Part shown: one piece after another, positions 1 to 9,479 of the stretch
How the letters are laid out: each line of letters starts with the position of its first letter
Numbering within the stretch: position 1 is the first letter of the stretch
From: Xiphophorus maculatus
Taxonomy: Eukaryota > Chordata > Actinopteri > Cyprinodontiformes > Poeciliidae
Direction: 5' to 3'
Length of the DNA: 64,000 bases
Assembly (NCBI RefSeq): GCF_002775205.1
Contig: NC_036459.1
Coordinates: 2,921,466-2,985,465 of the forward strand
Made by a program: the position numbers and the translations under genes
Notes under the pieces: generated by a model
What the model was told of the DNA's origin: nothing
Seen by the model: only the letters and a program-made list of their open reading frames with translations
Databases searched by the model: none

Positions 1-1560
1 AAATGTTTTATTTTCTTTACAAAAATAGTGGAATTCTTAAAAACTGAATTGATTATGTTGCCACTGCAGAGGAACAGAATGATAATCAAATGAATCTAAG
101 TCTTTAAATGTGAGATCAATTAGCTGAAGACAATAAAAACAAGAAAAAATTTGGATGAAATAATATTTATCGAACAGAAAGCAACATGTTTGTGTTCCTG
201 TAGGAATCCCTCAGGGCTTAAAGCTCAGACTGATACTGTTTATAACTCGCATGGACAATTTGCTAGATTAACGTCTAGACAATCTGCAGACATTACAGTA
301 ATTTTTATACAATGAAATGTACAAGAAGCTCCTTTGGTTTTCAGATAAACTCTGGATGAAGTAACAGAATTAGCTTGTTTGTTTACTGATGACTACAAAG
401 AAAAATACAAGCAAAAAAATCCTGAATGGATGTTGGAAAATTAACAGGAAGTTACTAACTGATAGTCTTTTGGGGTCGTATTTTTCCTTAGTAGGGAGAA
501 ACTCTTTTCTGTGTGGACTTAAATGATCAAACTCTGATTTGAATAACATTTAAAATCATTAAGTTGTCTTGTGTCAGTAAATAAGAAGCTGGATCAGATG
601 AAAACCTTTAAAAAGCTGCTGTCAGTCAGCTTCACAGAAACGTTTTACCCTCATTTCTCCGACTGCCAAGTGTTTCCACGTCTCCTCGCCAGCTGGTCAG
701 GGGGTCTCCTGCTGCCGCTGGGCCCCACAGCTCACTTCCTTCTTTCTGCAGCACCTGTTTCTGTTTGGCAGAGCCGAGCGGCATCCTGAAAGCTTGGAGA
801 CGAGCCATCTGCTGCCCGACTCTGCACCATTTTACCCCCAATCCCTGGCGTCTTTCATCCTGGTGATTTTCTCCTGCTCTGTAACTGGGAGATGGAAGAA
901 AAGCTGGAACAGCCTCACTGACAAATCCCAAACAGCACAATTTAGCCGAAGGGGAAAGCTGTGAGTGTGGAGGTTAAATCAAAGCAGGATAAGTGCAGCA
1001 GAGAGGCTTTACCTCATGCAGGTGGAGAACTGCTTATGTCTTATCTCAAATGTTGAAAGTTAGTTTTGATCCAGAAGCCAAGTTTTTTTTCTAACTTGTT
1101 TTAGGAATGGATGCTGGGCTGAATTTAAAATCTCATTACAGCCTTTGCAGTTGTCACATAACTGGTCAATGTAGAGCTTTATTTAGCTGCAACAGTTACT
1201 GAGAGGATTTTTTTTTTTTTTGCCAAAGCAAGTCAGAGTGTAAGCTAAAGGATCAGAGTTTTTCTTAATGTTTTTTTTAATTTTTTTAATAATACTTCTT
1301 TGAATATGAATCTCCAGAGATTCGGCAGCAGGTCCAGAACAGAAGCTTCTTTAGCCTTTTTTAAGTCACTGATGATGGCAGAAGAAATTTACCAACAAAT
1401 TGAGTTGCTATGAGTATCAAAACTAACAAAGGTGCTTTAATACAAAACAGAAAACTTATCGTCAGTATTTAGTCTGGTCACTGGTAACAAAAGCATCTCG
1501 TTCTTAGATCCTAAATATATTTTTTCGGGGCGACTGGAATAAAGCACAATAATTTTCTCT
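1..1560. other. Intergenic DNA upstream of NUP50
   Basis: No gene is supported here; the short open frames have no recognisable protein character. Around 200-330 a + frame reads IPQG followed by a hydrophobic LF.. stretch and MDNL. This resembles the (V/I)PQG...LF..YINDL region of a LINE reverse transcriptase, so a heavily decayed non-LTR fragment is possible but weak. The rest is AT-rich with T-runs at 1087-1095 and 1208-1221. Confidence 0.45.
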
Positions 1561-1568
1561 GGTTGTGG

Positions 1569-1930
1569 ACTACAAATCCCAGAGCGAATGCCGCTTCTCT
1601 TATTGCGCATGCGGGAGAAGGTGGGGCGCGCGGACTCAGCGGCTGTGTGAAATGGCGGCTCTGATTTGAAACACACTGAGGCGATTCCAGTGAATTTAGG
1701 AGAGGTTTTAAAACGGTTTGCTTCACTTGGATCAGCCAGACAGTCGCGCAGAGGGAGAGATTGGAACTTGTCCCGTATTAAAGGTTTGTCTACCTTTAAT
1801 AAAATTGGTTAAGACAGATATTAGCGCTTTATACGGGGTTGTTAGCTGTTAGCTGCTAACAGGCCGCCCGGTGAGCCGCGGCTAGCCGGCTAGCTGAGCT
1901 AACACTGTACTCCGAGTCCAAGAGCGGCAT
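1569..1930 (+). promoter_or_regulatory. NUP50 promoter / CpG-rich first-exon region
   Basis: A locally GC- and CpG-rich stretch in AT-rich surroundings, 1.4-1.7 kb upstream of the NUP50 start codon. At 1569-1591 an ACTACAAATCCCAGAG... string fits the ZNF143/THAP11 (SBS2) consensus. At 1604-1613 TGCGCATGCG fits NRF1. Both are typical of TATA-less housekeeping promoters. Transcription probably starts just downstream, with a non-coding first exon before an intron that reaches the coding exon at 3327. The first-exon donor was not fixed; a weak candidate lies near 1782. Confidence 0.65.
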
Positions 1931-2239
1931 CATAACAGAGTCTGACCATCTAAAATAATACAAGTTTAACAGCACATCTCGTTAAAGTTGAACATTTTGG
2001 AAGTTGGAGTTTTGATCCATGATTAGTCCGCGAGGAAAGCTAATAAATGAGGCTAATTCACTGTTAACTGCCAATAACGGCAGGTATTGCAGACATTATT
2101 TGAACTTTAGTTATTTAGATTTTCCCAGATCTTCGGAATGAATTCGTAGCTGTTTAAATATTTTATTTCCTGTTGCATCTTGTGTTGATTCACAACATTG
2201 GTTGCTTTAAAATGTTCGATATAAACCCAGAGGAGGATG

Positions 2240-2730
2240 GAGTGGTCAGAAATTAGACCCAGGTATGAATAGCACTACTATAAAAGATTTTCACTCAAGT
2301 AAAAGTAAAAAGTACTCAACAGTAATAAATACTGCAACTAACTGATCAGGACCTCTGATTTAATATTTAAAATAACTCATGGTAAACACAAAAATGTGAA
2401 GATATTGGCAAATTCTGGCATCTTAAAGACTGAAATGAAAACATTAATGGGAATTAATAACATAATTATAAAGCAACAAATTCAAGCTGAATAAACACTT
2501 TTCCAATTTATATATTTTTTAAATATTGTACCCATGAAATCAATACCTAAAGTAACTGATGTGTTAATGTGTCAAAAAGACAGAAAATAACTTTATAATA
2601 ACAAAGATTGTGTACAGAAAAGAGGTCTCACTTTAACTTAAACTGTAGGTTTGTTTGGCGCCATTGTGGTTCAACTAAACTTGTTCTTCATTCTTTTACT
2701 CAAGCAAGAGTAGAGATACTCTAAAATAAG
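2240..2730. repeat. Degenerate repeat with ACTCAAGTAAAAGTA-type ends (NUP50 intron)
   Basis: The left part (about 2285-2325) reads CACTCAAGTAAAAGTAAAAAGTACTC. The right part (about 2695-2720) carries TACTCAAGCAAGAGTA. These repeated AAGTA/TACTT strings are the same kind as those inside the ends of the intact hAT-type element at 56310-57265, so this is probably an old related non-autonomous copy. No clean terminal repeat or target duplication was found, and the borders are approximate. A T-run follows at 2731-2750. Confidence 0.4.
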
Positions 2731-3326
2731 TTTTTTTTTTTTTTTTTTTTACAAAACATTATTGAAACGTTTAGGAAAAAATTGAATTAAAACTCACCAG
2801 AGGTTCTGTTCTGTATTTGTTGGATTCATAGTGCTGATGAATATTGTCCTTTTATTTTCTTTAAATCATCCATTTGTTCCCATCAGGTTACCTTGGCTTT
2901 GTGGCAGCAACTCAAATTAACAGAATTTTTATTTATATGGTTAAAACACAATAAAATGAAGCTTGCTTTACATTATTTCTCAATACTTACAACATGTATA
3001 TTAACTTTTTGAGTTAAAAATATCAGATTAGGGTGAAAATAAGGATTAATCTTGTAGTTCAGTTCATTTTTTGCTCTATATACATTATGCTGTTTAGAAA
3101 AACACAAACTGAATCATCTGAGACTTGAAAGAAAACAGTGACCCGACTCACTGAAAGCAGGAAGTTTCTATAAAATCCCACCTGGCTGTCGTCTAGTTTA
3201 ACTATTAATTATTGAAGCTGCATTTTAATTCTAAAGCAGCCAATCAGAACCAGACTGAATGAGGAATGAGGAGGAGTTTCCTCCAGCTGATGACGATGAT
3301 GCTGATCTTCTCCTAGAGCAGGTGTG

Positions 3327-6300
3327 ATGGCAAAGAGGATCGCTGATAAGGAGCTGACAGACAGGAACTGGGACCTGGAGGAGGAGGGAGAGGAGGTGAG
3401 TTCACGACGCCGCGTTGTCGTTTTGTACGTGAAGGCAATGTTGCTGAGCTGTGATTGGCTGTTCTCCACCAGGCCGGGACGTTTTCTGTTGCGAGTGAGG
3501 ATGTGTTGAAGAGCCGCGCCATAAAGAAAGCCAAACGCAGAAACACTGGAGGAGAGGTAGAACCACTTCCTGTTTCCCCCCGCTAGTCGCTGCTAGACGC
3601 AACACTCACTAAGGTCTGTTTGTGTTTCAGAGCGAAGGGGGAGGAGCTTTCAAAGGGTTTAAAGGCTTCTCCATGGCAACGTCCTCAACCACGCCCTCCA
3701 GCAGCCTCACAGCGTTCTCCGGGTTCGGGGGTACCGGCAGCTTTAAAGGCTTCGGAGGCCTGAGCAACGGAACCGGCTCCACAGCTTCGTTTGGAGGATT
3801 CCCGTCTGCTGCAAAGGCCGGTGAGGAAAGCTGCTGTTACCATAGCAACACTGAATGCCTCGTCTCTAACAAACAGTCGGCAGTTATTAGTGTTGATGCA
3901 CCGAGAGTTTCAGATTATCATCATGTTGGTAAAAGTTGAATCTTCAGTTTTAGTCTAAAACTGGAGGAAAGATGAGTAAAAGTGTCTCCAGCTGTTGAAC
4001 ATTCAGTTGAACATCTGGATGAACTCTGCAGGTTTTTAATGTTTTAGATTTTTTTTTATTTCATGTCAGGAAAAAGGAAAGATTCTATATTTTATTTTAT
4101 GAGATTATTGTAACACTTTCAATAAGATAATGATAAATGCCTTTAGCCTGTTAATGTGTAAAATATGATCTAAAATCACTTAATTTATTGAATCACAAAG
4201 AAAAAGAATAATTTTATTTAGGAGATTAAACTGTTTTATAAACATGTTGGAAGCTTAGAAACAGAATTTTCCAGTTTCGATGTATGATCTGCTGTTTATA
4301 GTCTGATTCTTTATTTTTGATCTTTTATCTTGTTTTTATTCGACTAACTGATTAGAGAAAATTGATCAGCTGTCAGAGCCAGAAACACAAACATTCAACC
4401 CAGCATATTTAGGAAACACACACACACACACCTGCAGTAAATGCACCTTCATGAGGTCCAGGCTTCTCTGCTGCTCTGTGATGCAGTGTGATGAGGAGGG
4501 GGCGGGGCTTGTTTGCCCCCTCCCTCTCTCTCTTCCTGCTCCTCGATCACTCGCCTCTCTTTCTCTCTCTCTCCTCTCAGGTGTGGCGTTCAATGGGCCC
4601 TCCTCAGCCCAGCCCGGGACTGACATCGTGGCCCAGCAGACCAATGGCTCCGCCCCCGGCCCTAGCCCCGCCCCCTGCAGCCGCAGCAGGGAGTACAGCC
4701 GGCAGCTGACGGCGCTCAACCAGTCGGTGCGCGACTGGATCAGCAAGCATGTGAACGACAACCCGCTGTGCGACCTCAACCCCATCTTCAGAGACTACGA
4801 GCGCCACCTGGCCAGCATCGAGCGGCAGTACGGCGCCAGCGCCGAGGAGACGCAGCAGGGAGACGCCTCCACTCCCCCTCCTCCTGCTCCCTCTTCATCA
4901 TCCTCCTCTTCCTCAGTGGCTCTGTTCTCCTTCAGTAAAACCTCGACAGAAGATTTGGGTCAGAAACGCTCCGGCTCGGCGCCGCTCCCTGCCGGCGTCT
5001 CCTTTAACTTCGGGCAGAAGGTGGACGCACCTGCCCTGGGGTCCTTGGCATCCAAACCGTCCGTCCCCAGCTTTTCCTTCTCCTCCTCATCCAATCAGAG
5101 CTCCCCGTTCGGAGCAGCTGGACCCTCGGCTGCATTGTCCTTTGGCGGGACCAAAACTTCAGATGCCCCAGCTGCAGGTCGCTAACATGGCCGCCAGCGT
5201 TTAACTCTTTGTTCTGGGATATTTTGCTTCAAATCGGACATTGCTGCTGTTCTTCTTGTTTACTGGAAGAAATCTGAACTTTTTCTCTCTTTCCTCCTTC
5301 CAGACGACAAAGACGAAGAATCGGAGGAGCCTCCCAAACCAGAGGTCAAGGAGGTCAAAGAGGACGACGCCTTCTACTCTAAGAAGTACGTGTGGAAACT
5401 CCGGCGGCGGCGCTCAGTCATTTACAGAAATAACGGAGCGTTTTGTCGTTTCCATCAGGTGTAAGTTATTCTACAAGAAGGAGTTGGAGTTCAAAGAGAA
5501 AGGCGTGGGAACGCTGCACCTCAAACGCACCGCAGAGGGGAAGACCCAGATGATCATCAGAGCCGACACCAACCTGGGTAAAACGCCTCTAAATTCCCAC
5601 ACCGTCAGCCAGTCAGTAAACTCGTCCCAGACGAGGAGGAAGGTTCATCTCAGTAAAACCAGGAAATGAGAAAATTTCTGGCCCTTATTCTGCTTTTCTG
5701 ACAAACTGAGTTTAGTGTTTTCATTAACTGACCAATAATCCCCAAAATTATCAGAAATAAATGATATTTAACTTTTTGAATTTACTCAAATAACTGCATT
5801 TTGAATCATATTACTGAGATGAACCTGCTTCTTTTATTGTTTCAGTCAAGTTTATAACAACCTGGGTAGAGAAAGATGATTTATTCAGATCTCACACCAG
5901 GTGGCGCTGCAGTGGGGAGATCAGATAAACTTAAATAGATCTAGTTTTTTCTGAATGATCTTAAAATGATTTTAACTCAGCGGTTGCGTGGTTGGACATG
6001 TTTAATTTAAATGGTTTTATTTAATCATCCTCCATGTTCTCAGCAGCTGAATCTTGTTTTCAGACCCTCAGAATAATTAATCCGTAGTAAACTATTCAAC
6101 ACACCTGATCAAAGTGGCTCATGAACGGGCTGCTGATCAGATGAGGCAAATGAAACTTTTCAATCAGGCGTTGCAGGAGTCACCTCAAAGCAGTGGTCAA
6201 ACGGCTCCACCTGCTGGACAAACACAGGAAGTGCAGTCAGAGTCTGATTTCTGATTTATTGAAGTAAAACCCTTAGTTTTGAGTTGCTTTATCTCACCTT

Positions 6301-6598
6301 CATTCGCTTTTAAAGCTTTAAATTGAAGGCAAAAAGTTATTGAGAGTTTTTATTCATCTGTTTGCTAATAAAAGTTTTTTTTTTTTTTTCCTGGTCAGGA
6401 AACATTCTGCTGAACATCCTTGTGCCGCCCACCCTGCCGTGCTCGCGGGTCGGGAAGAACAACGTCATGGTGGTCTGTGTGCCGAACCCGCCCGTCGACG
6501 ACAAGAACCCGAGCGTGGCCGTCCCCCTGCTGATCCGAGTGAAGACCGCAGAGGACGCCGACGAGCTCCACAAGACGCTGGAGGAGAAGAAACGCTGA
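3327..6598 (+). CDS. nup50: Nucleoporin NUP50 (seven coding exons)
   Basis: NUP50 is a mobile nuclear-basket nucleoporin that binds importin-alpha and Ran and speeds release of import cargo in the nucleus. Coding exons inferred from GT-AG sites and phase are 3327-3395, 3473-3556, 3631-3820, 4581-5177, 5304-5385, 5459-5577 and 6399-6598, giving 446 aa (human 468). The start MAKRIADKELTDRNWD matches the conserved importin-alpha-binding N-terminus. FG-type motifs (FSGFGG, FKGFGG, SFNFG, LSFGG) fill the middle. The SVRDWI.KHV..NPLCDL block is the family's central motif. The C-terminus from about residue 315 (EDDAFYSKKCKLFYKK ... RVKTAEDADELHKTLEEKKR) is a Ran-binding domain. The donor after exon 4 (GTCGCT) is weak, and reading through it gives a stop within three codons, so a truncated isoform is possible. 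Exon 6 begins GTGTAAGT, which itself looks like a donor. Confidence 0.95.
3821..4580. other. NUP50 intron 3
   Basis: An AT-rich intron between the exons ending 3820 and starting 4581. A CA run lies at 4417-4430, and a pyrimidine-rich tract (about 4505-4580) precedes the acceptor. No other feature was recognised. Confidence 0.7.
5895..5910 (+). promoter_or_regulatory. CTCF-like motif in NUP50 intron 6
   Basis: CACCAGGTGGCGCTGC matches the core of the CTCF consensus (CCASYAGRKGGC). It lies in the last NUP50 intron and in the same orientation as the stronger site at 12009. Motif match only; occupancy is unknown. Confidence 0.4.
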
Positions 6599-7136
6599 GG
6601 TGGAACCAAGCGGCGCCGCCTGAGCCTCCCTGACCCGACCCAGTCACCCTCACTCTGTTCCAACTCATCCTGCTAAATCAGCTATTCAGTCATCATGCTG
6701 TGAAATGTTTTTGTTTAAATCTGAAACAGGTCGTAGTGCGACTACATTCCCTCTGGGTCCACGCTGCCGTCCCAGTTCTGTTCCGACCGAACGGATCGGG
6801 ACCGGAGCGCGGATCCAAACGAGTCGGTTTGTTGGAGGAAATTGAGGAGGGCGGGTGAACCTCCAAACAAAGGGCCAGTCGATTTGGTTTTACAAATTAT
6901 ACACCTGCAGTAATATTTGTTTTTATATATATTTTAAGGAGCGTTTAGAGTGAATCTGCTGAGTGAATGTTCTGGAAACTATTTATTGTGTCTGCAGGAT
7001 TTTTACTCTGACAGAAGCTCGAGTGAAACGGTGTGGGAGTGAATCAGAACACTTTTACTCTGTTGTCCTGTAAACACGAACTGTGGCTTTCCAAGTGTCC
7101 TTTGTTTGGCCTTCAGGATGAGACTCATTTGTAAAG

Positions 7137-7142
7137 AATAAA
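7137..7142 (+). terminator. NUP50 poly(A) signal
   Basis: AATAAA lies about 540 nt after the NUP50 stop codon, with no earlier AATAAA seen in the 3' UTR. This makes it the likely cleavage signal and places the transcript end near 7160. Confidence 0.7.
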
Positions 7143-7159
7143 AGGAAACAAACGATCCT

Positions 7160-8540
7160 GGCTGTCATTACCTGGTTTTGTTTCCAAATTCATCTAAATA
7201 ACAAGTTTGTTTACAAAGTAAGTAAAGCTCAAAATTTTATTTTATTAGCTTTTGTTTCCTATTCCTCATAGGTCAACATGGCCTGTTCAAGCATTTTGAT
7301 GTATTCAAAACACATGAATACATCAAAATGCATTCATGGCACAATGCTTACACCACCATTCCACATAATACATTGGGTTGAATTCAGTTTGTTTTTATTC
7401 AATTTTAAATCCTCCAAAGTTCAAGTTCCAATGCACTTTTTCCTTCCACTTAACTTTACCAATAATATGCTTGGCTATAGTGGCTTTTTCTGAGTTTTAT
7501 TTGTTGCACATAAAGTCACGAGTGTTAAAATGTAGCAAAAGCAGGAAGACTGCCATGTTCGTTTTGTTGACGTACCTTATAGATGAAGGGCGTCTCATTT
7601 CTTAGGGGAACACTTTAAACACTACACCCCCTCATTTAGCTTAATGCATAAAAAATACCACTATAAGCATTCATTTAATGTTGGTTTAAGTGTGTTCCAG
7701 AATATTCTCCGTCTGTAGGTCAAACAGCCGCATCTCTTCACCCTCCGTTAGCAAAGATTGGGGCTGAAATGTTCCGAATATTTCCACCAACACCGACGAG
7801 ATGGCTGCGCAGGTAAACAAAGAAACTCAAATGTAAGTATTTATGCCAGGATTTCCATTCAAGGCTTCACTTCAAATGAATAGAGAAGCCAATAAGCGCA
7901 TCCCAGTTCTCACCATGACTCGCCCCGGTTTACACAAAAACAAAAGTATGCTAATAAATGTAGCATATTAGCTTGTTTATCCTGAATATTTACTAAGTCT
8001 GCCAAAAATTAAAGTGGTAATGTTCGACATAAACGGGGTTTATTAACCATAGAGACGGGGCTGTAGTGTTTCTGTGCAGCAGGTGCTGAGGGAGAGGAGG
8101 AGAGTAAACAGGGGAACGGAAGTGAACGCAACACCGGCTGTTGAACATTAGGGACCGTACAAATTACAACATCCGGTTACAATGCTACAAAACGCTGCAG
8201 ATGTTTACAGCATCAGGATGAGACGCACAATCCCTAAAATCAGTTCAGGAATTTATTAACCAGAAACATCAGTGTCCCGTTAATTTCAGCTCAATAGTTA
8301 AACTATAAAATTACGTGTTTATATCATTTTAAAGCGTTTTATGCTCAGATTATTTTGTAGACGTTTCTTAAAACTCGTGCAACTCAGAAGCGGAGTGTCT
8401 TCAGTTAAAAATGGGTTTGAATCATTATTTACGTTTCTTCCTTTTGAAGGAGAGTGAACTGATTTAAAATTAAGAAAATGTTTGAGAAATTTTCAGCTCC
8501 TCTGGACCTCAGACCAAAGATAGAACTTTTTGAAATTGAG
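7160..8540. other. Intergenic DNA 3' of NUP50
   Basis: Between the NUP50 end and the Harbinger remnant no gene could be supported. A locally GC-richer patch at about 7690-7830 contains an ATG in GAGATGGCTGCGCAG directly followed by a GTAAAC donor-like string. Without downstream exons this was not called a gene. Confidence 0.55.
7291..7331. repeat. Perfect hairpin, 17-bp arms
   Basis: The arms at 7291-7307 and 7315-7331 are exact reverse complements (GCATTTTGATGTATTCA and its complement), separated by 7 nt (AAACACA). It lies about 170 bp past the inferred NUP50 transcript end. The function is unknown; it may be a MITE centre or a cruciform-prone palindrome. Confidence 0.8.
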
Positions 8541-8690
8541 CTGCATAATAACTAGTTACATTTACTTGAGTAGCTTTTTGGAAAACATTTATATTTTATT
8601 GTGTTTTTACTACCTGTACCTTTTGAGTAATTTTTTTAGAATGTGTCATTATTCTTACTTGAGTATAATTTTTAGATTCTCTACCCACTG
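8541..8690. repeat. hAT-type element end
   Basis: Contains TTACTTGAGTAGC, CCTTTTGAGTAA and TTACTTGAGTATAA strings and ends CTCTACCCACTG. Read on the other strand it begins CAGTGGGTAGAGAA, like the CAGTGGTGGAGAAAGTAC terminus of the element at 56310. The other end was not located, so this is a partial or degenerate copy. Confidence 0.5.
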
Positions 8691-8807
8691 AGTATTTTTT
8701 TTAATCCAAAGATGTGCCAAACAGACACCTGTTAAAGTTTTATACTGAAAGAAATTGATTCAGAAAACTGTTCCTTTAGTAGTGTAATACCTGAGCACAA
8801 CCTTTGT

Positions 8808-9312
8808 CTAACCATATAGACCACTGGAATCAAAGATGGCCTGCATGGTTATGGAGTGAAAACCTTCCTCATTCAGGTAATCAAGCTGGTGCTGCTGGGG
8901 AGCTTTGATTCTAATGTGTGTGCTGTCGATCACACCCACTACTGTTTTAAACGCGGCTGTACCAGACTGGTCCACGAAGCCTCGTCCAACTTCCTGAAGA
9001 TCTTCAGCAGGCGGGAAAAAGATGACCAGACTGAGGTGCAGCCATATCCTCGGTGCGACCTTGTGGATGATGCGAGGGACTGTGGATCTCGGTACGTTGA
9101 AAACCCCAGAAACAAGTCGGTAAGGCAGTCCATGAGCCAGCCAGTCGCCGTAGATCAGGACCTCCAGCACGATGCCCCAGCTGTAGACCTGGTCCCTCTG
9201 CAGGAGCCTCTGCATGGCTCTTCTGCTTCAACTCCGACTCCTCGTCAAACCACAGGCGGAGGATGGGAACGCTGTGGTTCAGTCTGCAGTACGACCCTGG
9301 ATGAATAGTCTG
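8808..9312 (-). pseudogene. PIF/Harbinger (HARBI1-like) transposase fragment
   Basis: The - strand frame 9215-8808 encodes a stretch typical of Harbinger DDE transposases: a helix-turn-helix-like VFNVPRSTVPRIIHKV, then VVGVIDSTHIRIKAPQ with the first catalytic Asp, then DYLNEEGFHSITMQAIFD. The normal continuation (DSRGRF.. with the second Asp and the later Glu) is absent; the frame stops after SSGLYG. An upstream piece in another - frame (about 9312-9220, PILRLWFDEESELKQ) looks like the preceding part, and the M frame has a stop just upstream of 9215, so a frameshift separates them. An acceptor-like CTTTCCAG precedes the upstream piece. A dead fragment is likely, although HARBI1-like host genes exist. 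Confidence 0.7.
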
Positions 9313-9389
9313 GAAAGACAAATGAAAAATAACAGTCCAAAGAGGCGGATATTTATTTATTTATAGTAGATTCATTAGTTTAACTTGGT

Positions 9390-9476
9390 TTTAGTTATGG
9401 CTGAAATGATTAATTGTGATTAATCAATTATTGAAGTAAGCATCAACTAGTTTAGTAATCGATTAATCGTTAAGTA
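9390..9476 (-). repeat. GATTAATCGATTAAT-type repeat end
   Basis: GGCTGAAATGATTAATTGTGATTAATC... through AGTAATCGATTAATCGTTAA is the reverse-complement counterpart of the right ends of the repeats at 13627-14160 and 33060-33432. Only one end is recognisable here. Confidence 0.55.
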
Positions 9477-9479
9477 CTC

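Noticed and set aside
7690-7830. Possible first exon (ATGGCTGCGCAG followed by GTAAAC) on +
   Set aside because: No downstream exon with matching phase or known protein similarity was found.
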